Below are positions 6,784 to 14,514 of a DNA stretch of 64,000 nt, piece by piece. Where the stretch lies: contig SHVK01000006.1 in the NCBI GenBank assembly GCA_009694285.1, positions 1 to 64,000 on the forward strand, read 5' to 3'. A program made the translations under genes and the position numbers. Source of the DNA: Candidatus Nanopelagicaceae bacterium (lineage in GTDB: Bacteria; Actinomycetota; Actinomycetes; Nanopelagicales; Nanopelagicaceae). Numbering within the stretch: the first letter of the stretch is position 1; each line of letters begins with the position of its first letter. Below the pieces are notes generated by a model that saw only the letters and a program-made list of their open reading frames with translations, made no database searches and had not been told where the DNA came from.

Positions 6784-7092
6784 ATGGAGTCAATTTTAAA
6801 TCCGTTGGGTTCACTATCTACCTACGTCATTTTGGCTATTTCATTAGCAGAGTTGATTGCACTTAGTTTTGCGCTTTTCCATGCGGTGCGAACCCCATCG
6901 GAAGCATTTCCGGCCGCTAGTAAGCAATCAAAACAATTTTGGGGATTTCTACTTGGCGCAGCACTCATTGCGCGTTTAACTTTTGCGTCACCACTTGATC
7001 TATTTGGGGTAATTGCTGCAGTCGCTGCGATTGTTTATTTAGTTGATGTAAAACCTGCTGTGACAGATGTCTTGCGCGGACCGCGCTGGTAA
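6784..7092 (+). CDS. DUF2516-like small membrane protein
   Basis: This 102-residue protein has three hydrophobic segments (about 12-35, 53-68 and 73-88). The AARLTFASPLDL-like loop before the last helix and the end VTDVLRGPRW fit DUF2516, an actinobacterial membrane family of unknown function. It lies 3 bp upstream of mshA. Confidence 0.7.
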   Translation: MESILNPLGSLSTYVILAISLAELIALSFALFHAVRTPSEAFPAASKQSKQFWGFLLGAALIARLTFASPLDLFGVIAAVAAIVYLVDVKPAVTDVLRGPRW

Positions 7093-7095
7093 TCG

Positions 7096-8370
7096 ATGGC
7101 CACTAAAGGTCGCATTGCGACCCTAATGATGCATACCTCCCCACTTGAGCAAGCCGGTGTTGGAGATGCAGGTGGCATGAATGTTTATGTTGTTGAGAGT
7201 GCCAAAAGAATTGCAAAAGCTGGAATTGAAGTTGATATCTTTACGAGAGCAAACTCTTCCGATTTACCTGATGTTGTTGAAATTGCAGATGGCGTAAATG
7301 TTCGACACATAACAGCTGGTCCCTACCAAGGTTTAGCAAAAGAAGATTTACCTTCACAGATGTGCGCAATGGCGTCAGAGTTAATGCGCATTGAAGCTGC
7401 TTTTTCAAAAGGTAGATATGACTTAATCCATTCACATTATTGGATCTCAGGACAAGTCGGATGGCTTGCTGCAGATAGATGGAAAATTCCATTAGTGCAT
7501 ACGATGCATACAATGGCAAAAGTTAAGAACTTAGCACTTGCCAAAAATGAAAAGCCTGAGCCGATGGCACGTGCAATCGGAGAAGAGCAAGTTGTAAATG
7601 CAGCAAGTGCATTAATTGCAAATACCGATGCTGAGGCAGCAAATTTAGTAGGTCTTTATAATGCTTGCCCTGATTTAGTTCATGTGGTCTCACCTGGAGT
7701 GGATTTAAACCGATTTTCACCTGGTGGTGGAAAACGTGAAGCACGTACCAGACTCGGATTACCAAAGGATGCCCAAATCCTTACCTTTGTTGGTCGACTT
7801 CAACCACACAAAGGACCAGAAGTATTAATTCAAACTGCAGCTGAACTTTTAACTTACGACCAAAATTTGCGTTCAAAATTATTAGTTTTAATTATTGGCG
7901 GTGCATCTGGTTCTGGGTTAAATGAATTAAACAGGTTGAAAGAGTTGGCAAATTGGTTAGGCATTTCCGAATCGGTTAGATTTATTGAACCTGCTTCGCA
8001 AGATAACCTTCCGGACTGGTATCGAGCCTCAGACTTAGTTTGCGTCCCGAGTTACAGCGAATCCTTTGGTCTTGTTGCTCTAGAGGCACAAGCTTGCGGC
8101 ACTCCGGTAATCGCCGCTGCAGTTGGTGGACTTCGCACCGCGGTCTCGGATGGCTTTTCCGGTTCATTAGTTGATGGTCATGATCCCAAAGCATGGAGTT
8201 CAGTTATAAGTCGGTTATTGCATGAACCCCAACGCCGAATCTTACTTTCGATGGGCGCACTTGAACATTCAAAACGTTTTGGTTGGGAAAACACCGCACG
8301 CGGGACATTAGATATTTATGATCAATTATTGAGTAAACCAAATAGCGCATCAAACCGTTTTCTTGCGTGA
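7096..8370 (+). CDS. mshA: D-inositol-3-phosphate glycosyltransferase (mycothiol biosynthesis)
   Basis: This 424-residue GT4 glycosyltransferase has the MshA N terminus with SPLEQAGVGDAGGMNVYV, the UDP-sugar loop GRLQPHKGPE and the donor-site motif SESFGLVALEAQACGTPVIA. It would join GlcNAc from UDP-GlcNAc to 1D-myo-inositol 3-phosphate, the first step of mycothiol synthesis. Neighbours keep the mycobacterial order mshA, YbjN-like, gpm, senX3, regX3. The stop TGA overlaps the GTG of the next gene. Confidence 0.93.
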   Translation: MATKGRIATLMMHTSPLEQAGVGDAGGMNVYVVESAKRIAKAGIEVDIFTRANSSDLPDVVEIADGVNVRHITAGPYQGLAKEDLPSQMCAMASELMRIEAAFSKGRYDLIHSHYWISGQVGWLAADRWKIPLVHTMHTMAKVKNLALAKNEKPEPMARAIGEEQVVNAASALIANTDAEAANLVGLYNACPDLVHVVSPGVDLNRFSPGGGKREARTRLGLPKDAQILTFVGRLQPHKGPEVLIQTAAELLTYDQNLRSKLLVLIIGGASGSGLNELNRLKELANWLGISESVRFIEPASQDNLPDWYRASDLVCVPSYSESFGLVALEAQACGTPVIAAAVGGLRTAVSDGFSGSLVDGHDPKAWSSVISRLLHEPQRRILLSMGALEHSKRFGWENTARGTLDIYDQLLSKPNSASNRFLA

Positions 8371-8861
8371 TCATCATGGGCGCGCGTGAAACCATCCTTG
8401 AAAGTATTGCCGAACATAAATTAGAGTTTGAAGAACCGCTTAAAAATACAATTATTGTCACTTTGCCAGGAATAAAAAAGCTACACACGCATTGCGTGTT
8501 AATAATTGGTCAGCACTCTTTGAGCATTAATGCATTTGTCATTCGAAAACCCGATCAAAATCAAAGCCAGATTCATGAGTGGTTACTTCATAAAAATATT
8601 AATCTTTATGCACTCTCTTACGCTGTAAATGAATTAGGGGATATTTATTTAGTTGGAAGATTGCCACTTTCGTCGGTAACTTTAAGCGAATTAGATCGAA
8701 TATTTGGAGCAGTGCTCGAGTATTGCGATACAACTTTTAACACATTGCTTGAAATGGGTTTTGCGGATGCGATCAGACGTGAGTGGGCTTGGCGCTTAAG
8801 TCGTGGGGAGTCGATGGAAAATTTGAAAGCCTTCGCGCATCTTGTTGAGGTGGAAAGGTAG
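8367..8861 (+). CDS. YbjN-domain protein
   Basis: This protein of up to 164 residues matches the YbjN family between mshA and gpm, as in Rv0487. The C-terminal motif [20 protein letters not shown] is typical of that group. GTG at 8367 overlaps the mshA stop. An ATG three codons later (8376) is an alternative. The function is unknown; the fold resembles type III secretion chaperones. Its stop codon TAG begins the -10 hexamer of gpmA. Confidence 0.8.
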   Translation: MIIMGARETILESIAEHKLEFEEPLKNTIIVTLPGIKKLHTHCVLIIGQHSLSINAFVIRKPDQNQSQIHEWLLHKNINLYALSYAVNELGDIYLVGRLPLSSVTLSELDRIFGAVLEYCDTTFNTLLEMGFADAIRREWAWRLSRGESMENLKAFAHLVEVER

Positions 8862-8864
8862 GAT
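8859..8864 (+). promoter_or_regulatory. -10 element of gpmA, overlapping a stop codon
   Basis: TAGGAT starts with the stop codon of the YbjN-like gene and ends 7 nt before the gpmA ATG. Confidence 0.6.
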
Positions 8865-8871
8865 TAGCTGT

Positions 8872-9618
8872 ATGGCTTACAAGTTAATCTTACTTCGTCA
8901 CGGTGAGAGTGCGTGGAATGAAAAAAATCTATTCACTGGCTGGGTAGATGTGCGATTAACTCAAAAAGGCGAACAAGAAGCGGTACGAGCCGGAGAATTG
9001 TTTCAGGAACATAATTTATTGCCAGAGCTTTTGTATACTTCACTTTTGCGACGAGCTATAAGTACCGCACAAATTGCTTTAGATCAAGCTGAACGACATT
9101 GGGTTCCAGTTCGCAGATCCTGGAAATTAAATGAGCGCCATTACGGGGCACTTCAAGGTAAAGATAAAAAAGCCACCCTCGCTCAATATGGTGAGGAAAA
9201 ATTCCAGTTATGGCGCAGATCATTTGATGTTTCACCACCTCCAATTGCAGATGACGACGAATTTAGTCAAGTTAATGATGCTAGATATAAGGATTTAAGG
9301 AATCAGGTTCCCAAAACTGAATGTCTAAAGGATGTTGTGAAAAGACTTATTCCATATTGGGAGCAAGAAATTATTCCGGACTTAAAAAGTGGAAAAGTAA
9401 CGCTAGTTACTGCTCATGGAAACTCACTCCGAGCCCTGGTGAAGCATTTAGATGGAATCAGCGACCAAGATATTGCAGCACTTAATATTCCTACGGGAAT
9501 CCCCTTGCTCTACGAACTAGATGATAATTTCAAACCGCTAACAATTGGTGGCGAATACTTGGATCCCACAGCAGCTAAGTCGGCAATCGAGGCTGTAGCT
9601 AATCAAGGGCGCAAGTAA
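8872..9618 (+). CDS. gpmA: 2,3-bisphosphoglycerate-dependent phosphoglycerate mutase
   Basis: The protein has 248 residues, the usual length. The start [20 protein letters not shown] contains the RHGES phosphohistidine motif, and the second catalytic histidine lies in [21 protein letters not shown] and [10 protein letters not shown] are also family motifs. It interconverts 3- and 2-phosphoglycerate in glycolysis. A longer reading frame starts at 8842, but the ATG at 8872 matches both the family N terminus and the leaderless promoter. It is convergent with phoU, 2 bp apart. Confidence 0.95.
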   Translation: MAYKLILLRHGESAWNEKNLFTGWVDVRLTQKGEQEAVRAGELFQEHNLLPELLYTSLLRRAISTAQIALDQAERHWVPVRRSWKLNERHYGALQGKDKKATLAQYGEEKFQLWRRSFDVSPPPIADDDEFSQVNDARYKDLRNQVPKTECLKDVVKRLIPYWEQEIIPDLKSGKVTLVTAHGNSLRALVKHLDGISDQDIAALNIPTGIPLLYELDDNFKPLTIGGEYLDPTAAKSAIEAVANQGRK

Positions 9619-9620
9619 AA

Positions 9621-10271
9621 CTATTCTTCAGATGCGTATTCTCCAGTGACCATGAAATAAACACGGCGTGAAATAGAAACCGCATGGTCGCCAAATCGTT
9701 CGTAATATCTGCCGATTAGTGTCATGTCGATAGCAGTTTCAATTCCATGTGGCCAAGCATCATCAAGTAGTGCTACGAAAAGTTTTCGGTGAAGCAAATC
9801 CATCTCATCATCATCTTTTTCAAGTTGAAGTGCCATTGTTGTATCTCTGCTTGAGATAATTTCTGTAGTCTTCTTGCAAATTTTTGAAGCTGCGGCACCC
9901 ATTTCTTGCACAGTTAATAAAAGTTCTGGAGGAACTGCTGTCGCTGGATAACGCATCCGTGCAGATTTTGCGACGTGATGGGCTAAGTCTCCCATTCGTT
10001 CAAGGTCAGCACTCATGCGAAGTGAAACCACAAGTGCACGTAGGTCGCTTGCAACAGGTTGTTGTCTTGCCATCAAATCAATTGTTTGCGCATCTAGTGC
10101 ATGTTGAATCTCATCAATTTTGTTATCTTCAGCGATAACTTGCTCCGCTAGTGCAAGATCGGCAGTCAAAAGCGCATGAGTAGCTAGCTCCATCGCCTTC
10201 TGAACCCGTCTGCTCAAATCAGCCAGGGTCTCGTTGATGGCATCTAACTCTTCATGGAAGGCATCGCGCAT
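9621..10271 (-). CDS. phoU: PhoU-family phosphate signalling regulator
   Basis: This 216-residue all-helical protein has two PhoU repeats (about 10-100 and 115-205), each with the pattern R-x-x-D-L-E-R-M-G-D/x-H (DLERMGDLAHHVA, YYERFGDHAVSISRRV). PhoU links the phosphate ABC transporter to its histidine kinase and represses the regulon when phosphate is ample. It is divergent from the SenX3-RegX3-like pair, which supports a phosphate role for all three. The promoter TAAAGT lies 6 nt from the ATG. Confidence 0.92.
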   Translation of the reverse strand: MRDAFHEELDAINETLADLSRRVQKAMELATHALLTADLALAEQVIAEDNKIDEIQHALDAQTIDLMARQQPVASDLRALVVSLRMSADLERMGDLAHHVAKSARMRYPATAVPPELLLTVQEMGAAASKICKKTTEIISSRDTTMALQLEKDDDEMDLLHRKLFVALLDDAWPHGIETAIDMTLIGRYYERFGDHAVSISRRVYFMVTGEYASEE

Positions 10272-10277
10272 GCGTTA

Positions 10278-10283
10278 ACTTTA
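10278..10283 (-). promoter_or_regulatory. -10 element of phoU
   Basis: TAAAGT on the minus strand ends 6 nt before the phoU ATG. A possible -10 in the opposite direction (TAACTT, 10276-10281) overlaps it and could serve the senX3 side. Confidence 0.55.
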
Positions 10284-10314
10284 CTTCGGTGGGGGGCTAA
10301 GAGGAGGGATCTCA

Positions 10315-10368
10315 ATGAACATCTGCTTAACGGGCCCTGAATTTTTAACACTTCTACCCTTTGGGTAA
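10315..10368 (+). CDS. Possible 17-residue upstream ORF of senX3
   Basis: A strong Shine-Dalgarno (GAGGAGGG, ending about 6 nt upstream) precedes ATG at 10315. The ORF encodes MNICLTGPEFLTLLPFG and stops 15 nt before the senX3 ATG. The strength of the ribosome binding site compared with that of senX3 suggests it is translated and may couple or tune senX3 expression. It does not resemble a lost SenX3 membrane segment. Confidence 0.35.
   Translation: MNICLTGPEFLTLLPFG
10355..10367 (+). promoter_or_regulatory. Short inverted repeat before senX3
   Basis: TACCC at 10355-10359 and GGGTA at 10363-10367 form a perfect 5-bp inverted repeat with a 3-bp centre. It could be a hairpin covering the end of the upstream ORF or an operator. 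No known box was matched. Confidence 0.3.
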
Positions 10369-10383
10369 GAGCGGACAGGGTAG

Positions 10384-11487
10384 ATGAGTACCCAAACTCT
10401 CTACGATATAGATATGGCATTAGCCCGGCGGAAGATAGTCAAACCAGAAGGTTCGCGAAACGAGCTTTCCAGTGGAGTAATTGCGGTCCTCGAAACTTTG
10501 GATTCAGCCTCGGTTGTACTTGCTCCGGGAGATGCGGTTCTTTACTCATCTCCCGCCGCCCTGCAAATTGGTTTGATAAAAGATGGCCGTTTATTTGGCG
10601 AAGAGTTGTTGGCCCTAATCCGGGTCGTTCGTCGAACAGATCAGAGTCAAGACGGTAATGTAGAAATCCCACGCGGTCCTGTGGGTGAAGGTGTGAAGAA
10701 TTTACACGTCAAAGTCACTCCGCTTGGTAATGAAGGATTTATTTTAGTTTTAGCAGATGATGTGAGCGAAGCTGATCGAATTGACGCGGTCCGCAGAGAC
10801 TTTGTCGCAAATATTTCACACGAACTAAAAACTCCAATTGGCGCACTTTCGATTTTGAGTGAAGCAGTTTTACAAGCGAGTGATGATCCTGCAATGGTCA
10901 AACATTTTGCAGCAAAGATGGGAGATACTGCAAATCGGTTGACTCAGTTAGTTCAGCAAATTATTTCTCTATCTCGATTACAAGATGCTGATCCTTTGAC
11001 TGACGCCACTGCAGTTGATATTTCGACAGCAGTCAAGTCTGCTGTCGATCAAAGCCAAACAAATGCTGATGCACGTGGAATTTTTATCACACTTGATGCA
11101 CAAATCGAAGCAAATGTATTTGGAGGTAGAGAACAGTTAGTAATGGCATTTCATAATTTGATTGAAAATGCGATAAATTACAGTCCAGAAAAAACTAAAG
11201 TCATAATTTCTGTGCGTGTAATTGAAAAGCTTGTTGAGATAGTAGTTAAAGATCAAGGAATAGGAATAGCCGAACGTGATCAAGAACGAATTTTTGAAAG
11301 GTTTTACCGAGTTGATCCGGCTAGATCTAGAGAGACGGGCGGCACTGGGCTAGGACTTTCAATAGTAAAACATGTAGTTGCAAATCATGGTGGGGATATT
11401 TCAGTGTGGAGTCAGATGGGCGAAGGTAGCACTTTTACTCTGCGGTTGCCTCTAGCCGAAGATGATTTATCAGCGAAGGAGATGTAG
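10384..11487 (+). CDS. senX3: SenX3-like sensor histidine kinase lacking membrane segments
   Basis: The protein has 367 residues: a PAS-like N-terminal domain (about 35-130), HisKA with phospho-acceptor H146 in FVANISHELKTPIGAL, and HATPase with NLIENAINYSP, DQGIGIAERDQERIFERFYRVD and GGTGLGLSIVKHVV. SenX3 of mycobacteria begins with two transmembrane helices. Here none is visible, and the codon before the ATG is a stop (TAG), so the kinase looks cytosolic. It overlaps the regulator gene by one base and lies opposite phoU, so it probably phosphorylates the next protein in response to phosphate. Confidence 0.88.
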   Translation: MSTQTLYDIDMALARRKIVKPEGSRNELSSGVIAVLETLDSASVVLAPGDAVLYSSPAALQIGLIKDGRLFGEELLALIRVVRRTDQSQDGNVEIPRGPVGEGVKNLHVKVTPLGNEGFILVLADDVSEADRIDAVRRDFVANISHELKTPIGALSILSEAVLQASDDPAMVKHFAAKMGDTANRLTQLVQQIISLSRLQDADPLTDATAVDISTAVKSAVDQSQTNADARGIFITLDAQIEANVFGGREQLVMAFHNLIENAINYSPEKTKVIISVRVIEKLVEIVVKDQGIGIAERDQERIFERFYRVDPARSRETGGTGLGLSIVKHVVANHGGDISVWSQMGEGSTFTLRLPLAEDDLSAKEM

Positions 11488-12164
11488 TGACCAAAATATT
11501 GGTAGTTGAAGACGAGGATTCATTTTCTGATGCACTTGCATTCTTGCTACAAAAAGAGGGTTTCGAAACGGTCATCGCAGACTCTGGTCCAAAAGCAATA
11601 GCAGAGTTTGAAAAAGGTGGCGCAGATCTAATCCTTTTAGATTTAATGCTTCCAGGATTAAGCGGAACTGAAGTTTGTCGTCAGATTCGCACTCGCTCAC
11701 AAGTTCCAATCATCATGCTCACTGCCAAAGATACTGAGGTAGATAAAGTTGTTGGCCTTGAACTTGGTGCTGATGATTATGTGACCAAGCCTTATTCTTC
11801 AAGAGAATTAATAGCCCGAGTTCGCGCTGTTCTTCGCCGTCAAGAAGAACCAGATGAAGTAAGTGGCGTACTGATTGGTGGCACTGTTCGAATGGATATC
11901 GAGCGTCATATTGTGAGCGTTGACAATATTGCAATCTCAATGCCATTGAAGGAGTTTGAGTTGTTGGAATTTTTAATGCGTAACTCAGGAAGAGTTCTCA
12001 CCAGAATTCAACTGATTGATCGTGTTTGGGGGAGTGATTACGTCGGAGATACAAAAACTCTTGATGTGCACGTCAAGCGATTACGCGCCAAAATCGAGAA
12101 GAATCCAGCTAACCCTGAAATAATTGAGACTGTGCGTGGACTCGGATACAAATTCCTCGGTTAA
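11487..12164 (+). CDS. regX3: RegX3/PhoB-like response regulator
   Basis: This 225-residue OmpR-family regulator has a receiver (1-120) with acidic pocket E8/D9/E10, phospho-acceptor D52 in LLDLMLPG and K in DDYVTKPYSSRELIARV. The winged helix (about 130-223) reads LKEFELLEFLMRNSGRVLTRIQLIDRVWG and TLDVHVKRLRAKIE. In mycobacteria RegX3 activates phosphate-uptake genes. The GTG start overlaps the kinase stop. It is convergent with a lipoprotein gene, with only 5 bp between the stops. Confidence 0.92.
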   Translation: MTKILVVEDEDSFSDALAFLLQKEGFETVIADSGPKAIAEFEKGGADLILLDLMLPGLSGTEVCRQIRTRSQVPIIMLTAKDTEVDKVVGLELGADDYVTKPYSSRELIARVRAVLRRQEEPDEVSGVLIGGTVRMDIERHIVSVDNIAISMPLKEFELLEFLMRNSGRVLTRIQLIDRVWGSDYVGDTKTLDVHVKRLRAKIEKNPANPEIIETVRGLGYKFLG

Positions 12165-12169
12165 AAAGT

Positions 12170-12661
12170 TTAATTTGTTAGTGGGGCTCCACTAACAGAT
12201 GCAAACTCCGCACTTTTTTCACGGACCAAAAGATCCACTTTTAATTTACCAGAGCTAGAGAAAGTAAATTCAACTGGCATTCGATCGCCAATTTTTGCAT
12301 TTAATTCAGGGAAAATCGCCACTGCATTTGCGCTATCTCCGGAAAACACGGCTTTTTCGCCGATATTAAGTGCTGGTGCAAAAGGAGTTAATGTTGCTTC
12401 AACGCTATTTGCGATTATTGCACCTATGCGATCACTTGTTTTTCCATTATTTACAACAGTGCCAACAAGTACTGCGCTTCCATCAGGTTGTGCCACAAGA
12501 AGTACATTTACCAGTCGAAGATCGCCAATATTTGCTTCAATGCCATCAGTAAGTTGAGAACTTAAACGTGTTTGCGCAGCTGGGCCAGCGCCACAACCAC
12601 TTAATAGCAGAAGTGCGGTTATTGCCAGTGTTGCGATAGATGATTTAGCTACTTTGCGCAC
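12170..12661 (-). CDS. Exported lipoprotein of unknown function
   Basis: From GTG at 12661 the product starts VRKVAKSSIATLAITALL and has a lipobox LLSGC, so it is lipid-anchored outside the membrane. The mature part (about 140 residues) is a probable beta-sandwich (VLLVAQPDGSAVLVGTVVN, VEFTFSSSGKLKVDLLV). An ATG 21 codons upstream exists, but it would place the signal peptide after a long basic stretch. AAGGAG lies 10 nt before the GTG. The protein resembles small secreted actinobacterial proteins of unknown role near CarD. Confidence 0.75.
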   Translation of the reverse strand: MRKVAKSSIATLAITALLLLSGCGAGPAAQTRLSSQLTDGIEANIGDLRLVNVLLVAQPDGSAVLVGTVVNNGKTSDRIGAIIANSVEATLTPFAPALNIGEKAVFSGDSANAVAIFPELNAKIGDRMPVEFTFSSSGKLKVDLLVREKSAEFASVSGAPLTN

Positions 12662-12805
12662 GGCAGGTATTCTCCTTGGCTTAGGCAGTAAATGCGAAAT
12701 CCTAAATTGGGCACAGATTTGCATATTTTGTCAACCACAATTTAGCGAAAAATATAGCCGTCTACCTGCATAGATGGTAAAAATTTGGCGCGTTCTTACT
12801 CACAA

Positions 12806-12833
12806 TTGACTGGTAGACTTAGCCCTATAAATA
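12806..12833 (+). promoter_or_regulatory. carD promoter
   Basis: TTGACT at 12806-12811 and TAAATA at 12828-12833 are separated by 16 nt. Transcription would start near 12840, leaving a leader of about 23 nt with a GAAAGG ribosome binding site before carD. This is one of the few promoters here with a recognisable -35. Confidence 0.5.
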
Positions 12834-12862
12834 ACCCCAAGAACGCCCTCGAAAGGCCTTAA

Positions 12863-13345
12863 ATGTCATTTAAAGTTGGCGAAACAGTCGTTTATCCTCA
12901 TCACGGAGCAGCTCTAATCGAAGCGATTGAGACTCGTACCATCAAGGGCGAAGAGAAGATTTACTTAGTTTTGAAGGTGACTCAAGGAGATCTAACTGTA
13001 CGAGTTCCAGCCGAAAATGTTGATTTAGTCGGAGTACGCGATGTCGTTGATAGCGCTGGACTAGATCGAGTATTTGGAGTTTTGCGTCAGCCATATACAG
13101 AAGAGCCAACAAATTGGTCACGTAGATATAAAGCAAATCTTGAAAAACTTGCTTCTGGAGATGTAATTAAAGTTGCTGAAGTAGTGCGCGATCTTTATCG
13201 CCGCGATCTCGATCGTGGACTATCTGCCGGCGAGAAGCGGATGCTTGCAAAAGCTCGTCAAATTTTGATTAGTGAGCTAGCGCTCGCCGAGAAAACAGAT
13301 GAGATGAAAGCTGAAGTAATTCTCGACGAGGTACTTGCCTCATAA
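12863..13345 (+). CDS. carD: CarD-like RNA polymerase-binding transcription regulator
   Basis: The 160-residue protein has an N-terminal RNA polymerase-interacting Tudor-like domain ([20 protein letters not shown]) and a C-terminal helical DNA-binding part ([35 protein letters not shown]). CarD stabilises open promoter complexes, notably at rRNA promoters, in actinobacteria. The downstream ispD-ispF-cysS-rlmB order is the mycobacterial order. ispD begins 12 bp after its stop. Confidence 0.95.
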   Translation: MSFKVGETVVYPHHGAALIEAIETRTIKGEEKIYLVLKVTQGDLTVRVPAENVDLVGVRDVVDSAGLDRVFGVLRQPYTEEPTNWSRRYKANLEKLASGDVIKVAEVVRDLYRRDLDRGLSAGEKRMLAKARQILISELALAEKTDEMKAEVILDEVLAS

Positions 13346-13357
13346 ACGGCTGAAACC

Positions 13358-14035
13358 ATGGGAATAAATGGCCAATTCTTTTCGGCAATAATTCCAGCAG
13401 CAGGCAGTGGTGATCGTCTTGGTGCATCAACTCCAAAAGCACTTGTGGTCATAAATGGAAAAACATTAATTGAAAGAGCAGTCGAATCTCTTTTGCCACA
13501 GGTTGAGGAAATAATTATTGCAGCACCAAAAGATTTCGAGTTAGAAATTTCAGAGTTATTTTCAAGCAACAAAAAAATCAAAGTAATTTCTGGTGGTGAA
13601 GTAAGAAGTAAAAGTGTGGCTGCTGCACTTTCTCAAGTTAATAAAAATGCCAACTACATTTTGGTACATGATGCAGCTCGTTGTTTTGCAACTCAGGAAC
13701 AAACCTTGAGAATAATTAATGCTTTGCTGGCTGGGGATGATGCTGTGGTTCCCGGAATTGAAGTAGTAGATACGATTAAAGTTATTGATTCAAATAATTT
13801 TGCGGAATCAACCCCATCGCGTTCTACGCTAAGAGCAGTACAAACCCCACAAGGTTTCAGCGCCCGAATTTTGCATCGAGCACATCAATCTGGAAATGAT
13901 GCAACTGATGATGCAGCATTGGTGGAAGCACTTGGGATTGCAGTAAGAGTTGTCCCAGGAGAACCAAATGCTTATAAAATTACAACGCCGGCTGACTTAG
14001 AGTGGGCAAAGAGATTGGCGGAAACAAATGAGTGA
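13358..14035 (+). CDS. ispD: 2-C-methyl-D-erythritol 4-phosphate cytidylyltransferase
   Basis: This 225-residue protein has the nucleotidyltransferase motif IPAAGSGDRLGASTPKALVVINGKTLIERAV and the later HDAARCF and QTPQGFSARIL. It activates MEP with CTP in the non-mevalonate isoprenoid pathway. It overlaps ispF by 8 bp. Confidence 0.95.
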   Translation: MGINGQFFSAIIPAAGSGDRLGASTPKALVVINGKTLIERAVESLLPQVEEIIIAAPKDFELEISELFSSNKKIKVISGGEVRSKSVAAALSQVNKNANYILVHDAARCFATQEQTLRIINALLAGDDAVVPGIEVVDTIKVIDSNNFAESTPSRSTLRAVQTPQGFSARILHRAHQSGNDATDDAALVEALGIAVRVVPGEPNAYKITTPADLEWAKRLAETNE

Positions 14036-14501
14036 AATATTTACTGGAATAGGTTTTGACGCTCATAAATTTGGAGAGAAAAAGGGAGCATGGATTGCTT
14101 GCCTTGAATGGCCTGAGAGTTTGGTATGTGAGGGACATTCCGATGGAGATGTTGTCGCGCATGCAATCTGTGATGCATTGCTTTCGGCAGCGAACCTCGG
14201 TGATCTTGGAAGCAATTTTGGAACGTCAGATCCGAAATGGGCCGGAGTAAGCGGGGCTAATTTATTAGCTGAAGTGTACAAATTGATTAGTGCGGAAAAA
14301 TTTAAAATTCAAAATGTGAGCGCTCAATTAATCGGCAATTCACCTAAAATCGGTCCACGACGAGATGAGGCAATTGCTGCAATTAGTTCACCCTTAAATG
14401 GTGCGCGAGTGAGCCTGTCAGCCACCACCACCGATGGAATGGGATTTACCGGCTCTGGCGAAGGATTGGCCGCGCTGGCAACTGTCCTTATTGCGCGTTA
14501 G
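14028..14501 (+). CDS. ispF: 2-C-methyl-D-erythritol 2,4-cyclodiphosphate synthase
   Basis: The 157-residue protein has the family pattern GIGFDAHKF (metal ligands D and H), GHSDGDVVAHAICDALL and a C-terminal TTDGMGFTGSGEGLAALATVLI. It cyclises CDP-ME 2-phosphate to MEcPP. The overlap with ispD suggests coupled translation. The gene following the fixed order is cysS, but cysS has its own leaderless promoter. Confidence 0.95.
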   Translation: MSEIFTGIGFDAHKFGEKKGAWIACLEWPESLVCEGHSDGDVVAHAICDALLSAANLGDLGSNFGTSDPKWAGVSGANLLAEVYKLISAEKFKIQNVSAQLIGNSPKIGPRRDEAIAAISSPLNGARVSLSATTTDGMGFTGSGEGLAALATVLIAR

Positions 14502-14502
14502 T

Positions 14503-14508
14503 TAGACT
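14503..14508 (+). promoter_or_regulatory. -10 element of cysS
   Basis: TAGACT ends 6 nt before the GTG at 14515, so the mRNA is predicted to be leaderless. Confidence 0.6.
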
Positions 14509-14514
14509 GATCAA

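Noticed and set aside
10315-10368. Short ORF as a frameshifted membrane N terminus of senX3
   Set aside because: Its sequence is not a transmembrane helix, and it does not resemble the SenX3 N terminus.
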